A DNA stretch of 64,000 bases, taken from positions 2,542,001-2,606,000 of the forward strand of contig NZ_JAROCG010000001.1 of the NCBI RefSeq assembly GCF_030433645.1. Direction: 5' to 3'. This document shows positions 54,831 through 62,941 of this stretch, piece after piece. Within the stretch, counting starts at the first letter, position 1. The number at the start of each line of letters is the position of its first letter. The notes beneath the pieces were generated by a model, which made no database searches, was not told the origin of the DNA, and saw only the letters and a program-made list of their open reading frames with translations. This DNA is from Arthrobacter burdickii. Its GTDB lineage: Bacteria > Actinomycetota > Actinomycetes > Actinomycetales > Micrococcaceae. Position numbers and translations under genes: made by a program.

Positions 54831-56117
54831 CAGGCGGGCGAGCACCCGGGCGCCGAAGCGGAGCGAGTCCGTGGGGACGCGCTCGTCGACGCCGTGGAAC
54901 ATGCCCGTGAAGTCGAGCTCGTCGGGCAGCTGCAGGGGTGCGAAGCCGTAGCCCGTGATGCCGAGCCTGCTGAGCGACTTGTTGTCGGTACCGCCCGAGA
55001 GCGTGTACGGCAGGACCTTGGCTCCCGGATCCTCGGAGTGCAGGGCGTCGATCATGGAGTCGACGAGGTTTCCGGCGAACGGCACCTCGAGCGAGGTGTC
55101 CTTGTGCTCGTAGGTCACGTCCACGCCCTCGCCGGCGAGCCCGCGGATGATCTCGAGGACCTGGTCCTGCTGGCCCGGCAGTGTCCTCACGTCGATCAGC
55201 GCCTCGGCGGTGCCCGGGATGACGTTGTGCTTGTAGCCGCCCTTGAGGACCGTCGGATTGGCCGTGTTCTGCAGTGTCGCGCCGACGAAACGGGCGACGG
55301 TGCCGAGTTCCTTCAGGAGGATGTCGGGGTTGTCGGCGTCGAATTCGATGCCGGTCAGCTCGGTGACGCCGTCGAGGAACTGCCGTGTGGTCGGGGTGAG
55401 CTCGATGGGCCAGGAGTACTCGCCGATGCGCGTGACGGCACGGGCCAGGGCTGTCACGGCGTTGTCGGTGTTGATCTGCGATCCGTGGCCGGCGCGGCCG
55501 TGGGCGACGAGCCGCAGCCAGGAGATGCCCTTCTCCGCCGTCTGCAGGAGGTAGGTGCGCTGTCCTCCGATGGTCGCGGAGAAGCCGCCCACCTCGGAGA
55601 TGGCCTCCGTGGCACCTTCGAAGATCTCCGGCTTGTTGTCGACCAGCCACGAGGCTCCGTAGGCCCCTCCCGCTTCCTCGTCCGCGAAGAACCCGAAGAT
55701 GAGGTCCCGCTTGGGCTTGACCCCGTCGCGCTGCAGGGAGCGGAGGACGGACAGGATCATGGCGTCCATGTCCTTCATGTCCACGGCGCCGCGGCCCCAG
55801 ATCAGGCCGTCCTTCTCCTCGCCGCCGAAGGGATCGACGGTCCAGTCCTCCTTCTGCGCGGGCACGACGTCGAGGTGTCCGTGGACCACGAGCGCGGGCA
55901 GGGACGGATCCGAGCCCTCCATGCGGGCGACGACGGAGGTGCGGCCGGGGGCGGATTCGAAAAGCTGCGTGGACAGTCCGACGTCCTCGATGAGGCCTGC
56001 AGTGTATTCGGCGGCCTTCCGCTCCCCCGGGCCCACGTTGTCCCCGAAGTTCGAGGTATCGATGCGGATCAGGTCCTGGCAGATCCTGACGACTTCATCT
56101 TCGGGTGAAATGCCCAC
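54816..56117 (-). CDS. M20-family metallopeptidase (dipeptidase/ArgE-like)
   Basis: A 433-residue zinc peptidase. Metal ligands and catalytic residues are in VVHGHLDVVPA (first His and Asp), WGRGAVDMKD (bridging Asp), FADEEAGG (catalytic Glu followed by ligand Glu) and MFHGVDERV (last His). A dimerisation lid domain (about 185-330) is present. The GTG at 56117 follows AGGAGG. Cytoplasmic; probably a dipeptidase or deacylase. The C-terminus LARLLTTY ends in a 15-bp repeat. Confidence 0.9.
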   Translation of the reverse strand: MGISPEDEVVRICQDLIRIDTSNFGDNVGPGERKAAEYTAGLIEDVGLSTQLFESAPGRTSVVARMEGSDPSLPALVVHGHLDVVPAQKEDWTVDPFGGEEKDGLIWGRGAVDMKDMDAMILSVLRSLQRDGVKPKRDLIFGFFADEEAGGAYGASWLVDNKPEIFEGATEAISEVGGFSATIGGQRTYLLQTAEKGISWLRLVAHGRAGHGSQINTDNAVTALARAVTRIGEYSWPIELTPTTRQFLDGVTELTGIEFDADNPDILLKELGTVARFVGATLQNTANPTVLKGGYKHNVIPGTAEALIDVRTLPGQQDQVLEIIRGLAGEGVDVTYEHKDTSLEVPFAGNLVDSMIDALHSEDPGAKVLPYTLSGGTDNKSLSRLGITGYGFAPLQLPDELDFTGMFHGVDERVPTDSLRFGARVLARLLTTY

Positions 56118-56193
56118 GTGGTCCTCCTGGGTAGCGGTTGCGGATCCAGCCTACCGAGGACGCGGTTCCAACGGGGACAGGCTCGAGGGACGG

Positions 56194-56223
56194 GAAAAGC
56201 CGCGCCCCTCGGGGGGCGCGGCT
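56194..56223 (-). terminator. Terminator of the galactoside operon
   Basis: AGCCGCGCCCC (56198-56208) pairs with GGGGCGCGGCT (56213-56223) around a 4-base loop. In the minus direction it is followed by TTTT (56197-56194). It lies 41 bp after the binding-protein stop. Confidence 0.88.
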
Positions 56224-56264
56224 CTCCGTCGTGTGCCGCCCGGACGGACCGGGCAGGAGGGGTG

Positions 56265-57605
56265 TTACTCGGACACGGGGATGGACTGCGACTTCAGGGA
56301 GTCGATGGTCTTCTGCTGACCGTTCTCAAGGGCGTCCGTCAGGGTGCCGGAGCCGCCGATGGCAGCGCCGAACCCGTCGGAGACGTCCGTGTAGGTCTGG
56401 GTCATGGTGGGGCCCCAGGTGAAGTCGGGGTTCACGTTCGCAGAAGCGTCGGCGAAGATGTCGTAGATCTTCTGTCCGCCGTAGTAGTCGACTCCCCCGG
56501 CGAAGGCCTCCAGGTCGGTCGCGGACTTCGCGGCCGGGTACAGGCCACCGAGCTCGTTGGCCAGGGCGAGGGCTTCAGGATCGGTGTTGAGCCAGAGCGC
56601 GAACTTCGCGGCCTCGGCCGGGTGCTCGGAGCCCTTCAGCACGGCGGTGGAGGAACCGCCCCAGTTGCCTGCGGCCTCTTCGCCGTCCTCCCACTGCGGC
56701 ATCGGGGCGACAGCCCACTTGCCGGCCGTATCGGGTGCGCCGGACGAGAGCGTCGTGGCACCCCAGACCGCGGAGACCCAGGTCCACTGCTGGCCCTCGT
56801 TGAAGGAGGCGTTCCACTCGTCCGAGAAGGACGGCAGGGTGGAGACGAGGTCCTTGGACAGCAGGTCCTGCCAGTAGGTGGCGACCTCCTCCGATTCGGG
56901 GCTCGTGAGGTTGACGTCCCAGCTCTCGCCGTCGTTGGCGAACCACTGGCCGCCGTTCTGCCAGACCATGCCGGCAAACCAGTTCACGTCCGACTTGGGG
57001 AAGTTGGTGATGTACGAGCCCTGCGCCTTGATCTTCTCGGCGGCCGCGGCGTATTCCTCCCAGGTGGTCGGCACCTCGATGCCCGCCTGCTCGAAGAGGT
57101 CGGCGCGGTAGTACATCGCCATGGGCCCGCTGTCCTGCGGGATGGCGTAGACGGAGTCCTCCTCGCCGAAGGTCACCTGCCCCCAGGTCCAGTCGACGAA
57201 CTGGTCCTGCGCATCGGCGACGCCTTCGCAGCCGGCGATGTTCTCGAGGCCGTCCTGGACGCGGAAGTTCGGCAGGGCGTCGTACTCGATCTGGCCGAGG
57301 TCGGGCGCATTGCCCGCCTGGATCTGGTTGAAGAAGTTCTGGTAGGTGCCGGAGTTGCCGTTCGGCCCGGTCTGCACCGTCACCTGGATATCCGGGTTGT
57401 CGGCGTTCCACAGCTCGACGACCTTGTCCATCCCCGGGACCCACGTCGTGAAGTTAAGTTCGACGGGACCGTCGGACGCTTCGCAGGGGGCTGCTTCGGC
57501 TCCTGCTTGTGCTTCGGAGCTGTCTCCGCCGGCTGAACAGCCGGAGAGAGCCAGCGCAGAGATCATGGCAAAGGCCGCGGTGACTTTTCCGTAATGCGCG
57601 CGCAT
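56265..57605 (-). CDS. Sugar ABC transporter substrate-binding lipoprotein
   Basis: A 446-residue class-1 binding protein: signal peptide with lipobox LALSGC (about Cys23), an N-lobe beginning VELNFTTWVPGMDKVVELWN, and sites typical of oligosaccharide binders rich in Trp (NWFAGMVWQNGGQWF, WGGSSTAVLKGSEHP). It delivers sugar, probably a galactoside given the operon, to the two permeases. No ATPase gene is present in the window, so a shared MsmK-type ATPase elsewhere is likely. It is the last gene of the operon, opposite to the usual first position. Confidence 0.9.
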   Translation of the reverse strand: MRAHYGKVTAAFAMISALALSGCSAGGDSSEAQAGAEAAPCEASDGPVELNFTTWVPGMDKVVELWNADNPDIQVTVQTGPNGNSGTYQNFFNQIQAGNAPDLGQIEYDALPNFRVQDGLENIAGCEGVADAQDQFVDWTWGQVTFGEEDSVYAIPQDSGPMAMYYRADLFEQAGIEVPTTWEEYAAAAEKIKAQGSYITNFPKSDVNWFAGMVWQNGGQWFANDGESWDVNLTSPESEEVATYWQDLLSKDLVSTLPSFSDEWNASFNEGQQWTWVSAVWGATTLSSGAPDTAGKWAVAPMPQWEDGEEAAGNWGGSSTAVLKGSEHPAEAAKFALWLNTDPEALALANELGGLYPAAKSATDLEAFAGGVDYYGGQKIYDIFADASANVNPDFTWGPTMTQTYTDVSDGFGAAIGGSGTLTDALENGQQKTIDSLKSQSIPVSE

Positions 57606-57684
57606 TGTCTTTCCTATCGGTGGTAGTGCGGTGCGGGGGCGGACGCCCCTGCGCCTGGGGTGCTGGTCGGGAGGTTTGGGGCTG

Positions 57685-58617
57685 CTACTTGACGCCGCCG
57701 GCGCCGAGTCCGCTGCTCCAGAAGCGCTGGAGGGCGAGGAAGGCGATGATCAGCGGGAGGATCGAGACGAGTGCTCCGACGATCACGAGGGACCGCAGTT
57801 CGGGGATCTGGCTGATCTGGCTGTTCCAGGCGTAGAGGCCCAGCGTCACGGGGAAGAGTGCCTGGTCGCGGAGCATGATCAGGGGCAGGAAGAAGTTGTT
57901 CCAGATCGCGACGAACTGGAAGAGGAAGATCGTCACGAGGGCCGGCGCCATGAGGCGCGTGGACACGGTGAAGAAGGTCCGGATCTCGCCCGACCCGTCG
58001 AGGCGGGCTGCCTCGAGCAACTCTCCGGGAACGCTGGCCGCGGCGTAGATACGCGCTAGGTAGACGCCGAAGGGGCTCACGAGGCTCGGCAGGAACACGG
58101 CCCACATGGTGTTGGTCAGCTCGACCCGACTGAAGATCAGGAAGAGCGGGAGGGCCAGGGCCGTCGCGGGAACGAGGACGCCGCTGAGGACGATGTTGAA
58201 GATGGCCTCGCGTCCCCGGAACTCGTACTTGGCGAGCGCGTACCCGCACATCGCGGCGATGATCGTGCCGATCAGGGCACCCACACCGGCATAGAGGGCC
58301 GAGTTCAGCAGCCACCGGCCGAAGAGGCCGTCGCCGTAGGTGAAGAGCCGCCCGAGGTTGCCGAAGAACGTCCCGAGGGAGTCCGCCGTGAACCACAGGG
58401 GCGCCGTCGAGGTGATTTCGCCGCCCGTCTTCGTGGACGTGGTGAGCAGCCACCAGATGGGGGTCAGGAAGTAGAGGGTGAAGACGCCCATGATGAGCAT
58501 CGCGGCGCTGCGGGACATGATGCTCTGCCGGGGTCCGCGGGCGCGGCCGTCGGCGCTGTTCGCCGTCGAACCCGCTCCGCGCTGTCGCTTGGGGGCGGTG
58601 GCTGGGGCTGCCGTCAC
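57685..58617 (-). CDS. ABC sugar permease, MalG-type
   Basis: A 310-residue inner-membrane permease with six TM helices and the EAA loop GELLEAARLDGSGEIRTFFT (ATPase contact). The N-terminus is Ala/Pro/Arg-rich and soluble. The GTG at 58617 overlaps the TGA of the first permease (GTGA), so translation is coupled. The longer frame upstream is antisense-like in composition. Confidence 0.92.
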   Translation of the reverse strand: MTAAPATAPKRQRGAGSTANSADGRARGPRQSIMSRSAAMLIMGVFTLYFLTPIWWLLTTSTKTGGEITSTAPLWFTADSLGTFFGNLGRLFTYGDGLFGRWLLNSALYAGVGALIGTIIAAMCGYALAKYEFRGREAIFNIVLSGVLVPATALALPLFLIFSRVELTNTMWAVFLPSLVSPFGVYLARIYAAASVPGELLEAARLDGSGEIRTFFTVSTRLMAPALVTIFLFQFVAIWNNFFLPLIMLRDQALFPVTLGLYAWNSQISQIPELRSLVIVGALVSILPLIIAFLALQRFWSSGLGAGGVK

Positions 58618-59543
58618 TGGGAAACCTTCCGCTGGGTCGACTTCAGGAAGATGAAGGAGAGGATGAACGTGGCGAGGGCGAGGACCACGGAGAACGCCGC
58701 GGCGAGGTTGTAGTTGGGGACCGACGCGGTGGTGTAGACGGCGAGGTTCGGGGTGAACGTGCTGTTGATCGCCGAGCTGAAGCTCCTCAGCGTCTGCGGC
58801 TCGGCCAGGAGCTGCAGTGTGCCGATGATCGAAAAGACCGCGGTGAGGATGATGGCGGGGATCACCAGGGGGATCTTGATGCGCCAGGCGATCTGCAGGT
58901 TGCTGGCGCCGTCGAGCCGGGCCGCCTCGTAGATCTCGGTGGGTATGGCCAGCAGGGACGAGTAGATGATCAGCATGTTGTAGCCGACGTACACCCAGGT
59001 CACGATGTTCGCGATGGCCCAGAGCACGAGGTTGCCGGACAGGAAGTCGATGTTCGAGGTCACCGCGCCGAACGGTGACAGCGACGGCGAGTACAGGAAT
59101 CCCCACATGATCGCGGCGATCACACCGGGAACGGCGTAGGGGGCGAAGAAGGCGAGCCGGAAGAACTTCTTGCCCTTCAGCAGCGGGGAGTCGAGGAGCA
59201 GTGCGAACAGCAGGGCGAGGCCGAGCATGATCGGCACCTGCACGACGCCGAACAGCAGGACACGGCCCACGGATTCCCAGAACGCCGTGTTCTGGAAGAC
59301 CTGCTCGTACTGGACGAAGCCGCCGAAGACCTGGCGGGGCTTGCCGAAGGTCCCTTCACGTTCGACGGTGAGCAGCGACTGCACGATGGCGTAGATGATC
59401 GGGATGGCGTAGAAGGCCAGGAAGAGAAGCCCGAACGGGGCGATGAACAGGGCCACGGCCCGGCGCTGCGCTCCCGAGGATCGGTTCTTCCTCGGAGCCG
59501 CAGGAACCTTCGGCGCCTCCGCCGGAGTGCTAATGACTGTCAT
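58614..59543 (-). CDS. ABC sugar permease, MalF-type
   Basis: A 309-residue inner-membrane permease with six TM helices (first at about 29-51, LFIAPFGLLFLAFYAIPII) and the EAA loop TEIYEAARLDGASNLQIAWR. The N-terminal 25 residues are cytoplasmic and basic. Its ATG lies 14 bp inside the end of the beta-galactosidase gene. Substrate probably a galacto-oligosaccharide. Confidence 0.92.
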   Translation of the reverse strand: MTVISTPAEAPKVPAAPRKNRSSGAQRRAVALFIAPFGLLFLAFYAIPIIYAIVQSLLTVEREGTFGKPRQVFGGFVQYEQVFQNTAFWESVGRVLLFGVVQVPIMLGLALLFALLLDSPLLKGKKFFRLAFFAPYAVPGVIAAIMWGFLYSPSLSPFGAVTSNIDFLSGNLVLWAIANIVTWVYVGYNMLIIYSSLLAIPTEIYEAARLDGASNLQIAWRIKIPLVIPAIILTAVFSIIGTLQLLAEPQTLRSFSSAINSTFTPNLAVYTTASVPNYNLAAAFSVVLALATFILSFIFLKSTQRKVSQ

Positions 59544-61593
59544 TGCCTGCGTCCTTTCGGCTCTGCGACGAGCCGTCGGTGTCGGGATGTGCTGGGGTGG
59601 TACGGACGACGCGGACTGCGCCGGCGGGAACCACGACGACGTCGGCCACGGCCTCCGCGGTCAGCAGTTCCAGACCGCGGACCCGGTGCTTGCGGTCCTC
59701 GGTGGAGTGGTTGATGAGAAAGACGTAGTCGTGGCGGTTACCGCGCCGCGTGACGGACTCCAGACCGGGCTGCACATCGGGCAGCTGCACTCCGGCGGTG
59801 GCGGCCGCGCGCAGCAGCAGATCCTTGAGGACACCGCCGTCGAGCACCGTCCCGGCGTACCATGCCTCGCCCGCGCCGAAGCGGTTGCGCGTGACGGCGG
59901 GCCCGCCGGCGTGGTGGCCCGTCGCATAGCTGAGGACGGCGTCGGCAGTGGTGAGACGCAGCGCTTCGGACCAGAGCGAGGCGGGTGAGCCGTTGTCGAG
60001 GATGAGGGGGTGCGCCGGGTCGAGGGGAAAGAATTCCTCGGAGCGGATGCCGAGGAGGTCCCGGAAGGCTCCGGGGTATCCGCCGGGCCGCACCCTCTCG
60101 TTCTCGTCGACGATCCCGCTGAAGAAGGTCACGAACGCGGATCCGCCGTTGTCGACGAAGGTGCTGATTCCGGCGGCGTCCTCGTCACGGACGAGGTAGA
60201 GGTTCGGGACGACCACGAGCTTGTAGGCGGAGAGATCCGCGCCCGGCGGCACGACGTCGACCGTGACGCCGGCATCCCACAGCGCCTTGTAGGCGGCATG
60301 GACCTGCTCGATGTAGCGGACGTCGCCCGATGGGTGCGACTCCTGGTCATGTGCCCACCAGGCCTCCCAGCTGAAGACGAGTGCGACGTCGGCATGCACC
60401 GTGGTGCCCGCGAGTTCGCGCAGCTTTCCGAGGGCGGAGCCGAGTCCCACGACGTCGCGCCAGATCTGCGAATCGGTGCCGGCGTGGGGCACCATCGCCG
60501 AGTGGAACTTCTCGCTGCCCTGGAGCGAGGCGCGCCACTGGAAGAAGCAGAGGCCGTCCGCACCGCGCGCCAGGTGGGTCAGCGAGTTGCGCAGCATCTC
60601 GCCGGGGCCCTTGGCGATGTTGCGTGGCTGCCAGTTCACGGCGCCGGTGGAGTGCTCCATGAGCAGCCAGGGTCGACCCTGGGCGAGTCCGCGAGTTGTG
60701 TCCGCAGCGAAGGCGAGCTCGGCGAGGGGTGCGTCCAGCCGGTGGTCGAGGTAGTGGTCGTTGGCGATGACATCCATCTCGGGTGCCCAGGACCAGTAGT
60801 CCTGGTCGCGGATGTGCGCGGCGACCATGAAGTTGGTGGTCACCGGAGCGTCGCTGGTGCGCCGGAGGACCGCTGCCTCGGCCTTGTAGTGCGCCAGCAG
60901 TTCGTCGGAGCTGAAGCGGTTGAAGTCGAGCGTCTGGGTCGGATTCGTGGCCGAGAGGGTGAGCCTCGGCGGCAGCACCTGCTCCCAGGCGGAGTAGCGC
61001 TGGCTCCAGAAGGCAGTGCCCCAGGCCGCGTTGAGCGCATCCAGGGTTTCGTAGCGGGTGCGGAGCCAGCCCCGGAAGGCCTCGGCGGAGACATCGCAGT
61101 AGCAGAGCGAGTTGTGGCACCCGAGCTCGTTCGAGACGTGCCACAGGCGGAGGGCGGGGTGGTTGCCGTAACGCGCCGAGACCTCCTCCACGAGGGCAAG
61201 GGCCCGCTGCCGGTAGATGGGGGAACTGGGGCAGAATGCCTGGCGGCCACCGGGCCAGCGGACGGTGCCGTCGGCGGTGCGGGGAAGGACCTCCGGATGC
61301 GCCGTGGTCAGCCAGGCGGGAGTCGACGACGTCCCGGTGCCGAGGTTGACCCCGATGCCGTTCTCGGCGAGGAGGTCCATCACGGCATCGAGGTCCTCGA
61401 AGCGGAAGGTCCCTTCTTCGGGTTCCAGTTCCGCCCACCCGAAGATGTTCACGGCGACGAGGTTGACGCCTGCCTCCCTCATCAGCCGGACGTCCTCGTG
61501 CCACACGGACGGATCCCACTGCTCCGGGTTGTAGTCACACCCGTACACGAGCTGTCCGTCGGACAGTCCTGCGACGGTTCCTGTGCGTGCCAC
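59530..61593 (-). CDS. GH42 beta-galactosidase
   Basis: A 687-residue retaining beta-galactosidase. The TIM barrel starts near YGCDYNPEQWDPSVW; the acid/base is Glu156 (WHVSNELGCHN) and the nucleophile Glu313 (LLMEHSTGAVNW). Cys121, Cys159, Cys164 and Cys166 match the zinc-cluster positions of the family. There is no signal peptide, so it hydrolyses imported galactosides in the cytoplasm. The GTG at 61593 has AAGGAG seven bases upstream; earlier in-frame starts would run through the operators. First gene of the operon. Confidence 0.93.
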   Translation of the reverse strand: MARTGTVAGLSDGQLVYGCDYNPEQWDPSVWHEDVRLMREAGVNLVAVNIFGWAELEPEEGTFRFEDLDAVMDLLAENGIGVNLGTGTSSTPAWLTTAHPEVLPRTADGTVRWPGGRQAFCPSSPIYRQRALALVEEVSARYGNHPALRLWHVSNELGCHNSLCYCDVSAEAFRGWLRTRYETLDALNAAWGTAFWSQRYSAWEQVLPPRLTLSATNPTQTLDFNRFSSDELLAHYKAEAAVLRRTSDAPVTTNFMVAAHIRDQDYWSWAPEMDVIANDHYLDHRLDAPLAELAFAADTTRGLAQGRPWLLMEHSTGAVNWQPRNIAKGPGEMLRNSLTHLARGADGLCFFQWRASLQGSEKFHSAMVPHAGTDSQIWRDVVGLGSALGKLRELAGTTVHADVALVFSWEAWWAHDQESHPSGDVRYIEQVHAAYKALWDAGVTVDVVPPGADLSAYKLVVVPNLYLVRDEDAAGISTFVDNGGSAFVTFFSGIVDENERVRPGGYPGAFRDLLGIRSEEFFPLDPAHPLILDNGSPASLWSEALRLTTADAVLSYATGHHAGGPAVTRNRFGAGEAWYAGTVLDGGVLKDLLLRAAATAGVQLPDVQPGLESVTRRGNRHDYVFLINHSTEDRKHRVRGLELLTAEAVADVVVVPAGAVRVVRTTPAHPDTDGSSQSRKDAGNDSH

Positions 61594-61655
61594 GCCTGCT
61601 CCTTCTTGGATGTGCCGATCCCCCGCGCAAGCCGAAGGAAGAGGACCACCAACGT

Positions 61656-61674
61656 TCTGTGAACGTTCCCAGAG
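61656..61674. promoter_or_regulatory. LacI-type operator O1 of the galactoside operon
   Basis: TCTGTGAACGTTCCCAGAG, with a palindromic GAACGTTC core, is identical to the copy 46 bp away. It lies downstream of the predicted transcription start, inside the leader. Confidence 0.75.
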
Positions 61675-61701
61675 GCGGGCCGGTGTGCTCTTCGTCGAGG
61701 A

Positions 61702-61720
61702 TCTGTGAACGTTCCCAGAG
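61702..61720. promoter_or_regulatory. LacI-type operator O2 overlapping the -10
   Basis: An exact second copy of the 19-bp box; it covers the -10 hexamer edge and the predicted start of transcription, so a bound repressor would exclude RNA polymerase. Confidence 0.8.
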
Positions 61721-61745
61721 TAACCACGGTCACAGTGGATGTCAA
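61717..61745 (-). promoter_or_regulatory. Promoter of the beta-galactosidase operon
   Basis: On the minus strand, TTGACA (61745-61740) and TACTCT (61722-61717) are separated by exactly 17 bp, a strong housekeeping promoter. Transcription should start near 61710, giving a leader of about 115 nt. Confidence 0.8.
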
Positions 61746-61838
61746 CGCGTGCCGACCGGGCAGAGGGGTTCCCGGCACTGACTTTCCGGCACTCCCAGGC
61801 CATCCATCTTCTTCCCGGATGGCATGTGGAGGCTCCGC

Positions 61839-61844
61839 TAAAGT
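61839..61844 (+). promoter_or_regulatory. -10 of a probable leaderless lacI transcript
   Basis: TAAAGT ends six bases before the ATG at 61851, and no ribosome-binding site precedes that ATG, which points to leaderless translation. Confidence 0.55.
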
Positions 61845-61850
61845 ACAGGT

Positions 61851-62867
61851 ATGTCCCCGACCCGCGTCCGCAATCGCCGTGCGACCATCAATGACGTCGC
61901 CACTGCGGCGGGGCTCTCCCGAGGTACCGTCTCCCGCGTCGTCAACGGCGAACGCTACGTGTCCGACGAAGCCAAGATCGCCGTGGAGGACGCGATCGCC
62001 CGCGTCGGATACGTGCGCAATTCGGCCGCCCGAAACCTGGTCACCCAGGAATCCAGGGCCATCGCCCTGATCATCCACGAGCCTCACTCACTCCTGTTCG
62101 AGGACCCGAACATCGGCTCCATCCTCCTCGGCGCCAATGCCGTGCTGTCGAAAGCCGACTACCAGCTGGTCTCCCTCATCATCGATTCCGACCGGGACAG
62201 CCGCAGGGTCGCGGACTACCTGCGGGGCGGGCTCGTGGACGGTGCAGTCATCATCTCGGCCCGGGCGTCGGATCCCATCGCCTCGGCCGTCCGCGACATC
62301 GGAGTGCCGGCAGCGTTCGTGGGGCATCCGCCAGGAACACCGGATCTGCCGTATGTGGCCATCGACAATGCAGCGGCTGCCCGTGCCATCACCGAGCGTC
62401 TCATCGGCACCGGGCGCCGGCGCATCGGCATGATTGCCAGTGCCATGGACCGCGACTCCGGCAACGACCGCTTCACGGGCTTCCGGGACGCCCTCGGCGA
62501 GCGCTTCGATGCCTCGCTGGTCGTCGAATATCCGCTCTACACCTACGCTGCCGGACTCGAAGGGATGCAGGAGCTGCTCCGCCGTTGCCCGGAGATCGAC
62601 GGCGTCTTCGCCGCGTCCGACGCAGTCGCCGCAGGTGCCATGACGGCCCTTCAGGAATCGGGCAGGAAGGTGCCGGACGACGTCGGCATCGTCGGCTTCG
62701 ACGACAGCAGCTGGGCGCTCAGAACCCGACCACAGCTCTCGACGGTCAAGCAGCCGGCCGACCTGCTGGGCAGTACCGCGGCCGAGCTCGTCCTCGCCCA
62801 GATCGAGGGCCGGCCGAGCCTCGCCCAGGTCCTGGACACCACGGTCGTCTGGCGCGAATCGGCGTAG
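61851..62867 (+). CDS. LacI-family transcriptional repressor of the galactoside locus
   Basis: A 338-residue regulator: N-terminal HTH and hinge (ATINDVATAAGLSRGTVSRV and later RNSAARNLVTQES) and a periplasmic-binding-protein-like effector domain (IALIIHEPHSLLFEDP, VFAASDAVAAGAMTALQESG, VGIVGFDDSSWALRTRPQLS). It is divergent from the beta-galactosidase operon and followed by an alpha-galactosidase gene, so it most likely binds the two identical 19-bp boxes and responds to a galactoside. Confidence 0.92.
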   Translation: MSPTRVRNRRATINDVATAAGLSRGTVSRVVNGERYVSDEAKIAVEDAIARVGYVRNSAARNLVTQESRAIALIIHEPHSLLFEDPNIGSILLGANAVLSKADYQLVSLIIDSDRDSRRVADYLRGGLVDGAVIISARASDPIASAVRDIGVPAAFVGHPPGTPDLPYVAIDNAAAARAITERLIGTGRRRIGMIASAMDRDSGNDRFTGFRDALGERFDASLVVEYPLYTYAAGLEGMQELLRRCPEIDGVFAASDAVAAGAMTALQESGRKVPDDVGIVGFDDSSWALRTRPQLSTVKQPADLLGSTAAELVLAQIEGRPSLAQVLDTTVVWRESA

Positions 62868-62941
62868 CCTCGCTCGGGTGGAGTCGGCCTGCGCCCTGCG
62901 CACTGTCGGGATCCGCCCCGGTTTTGCTGTAGAAATTGTTC

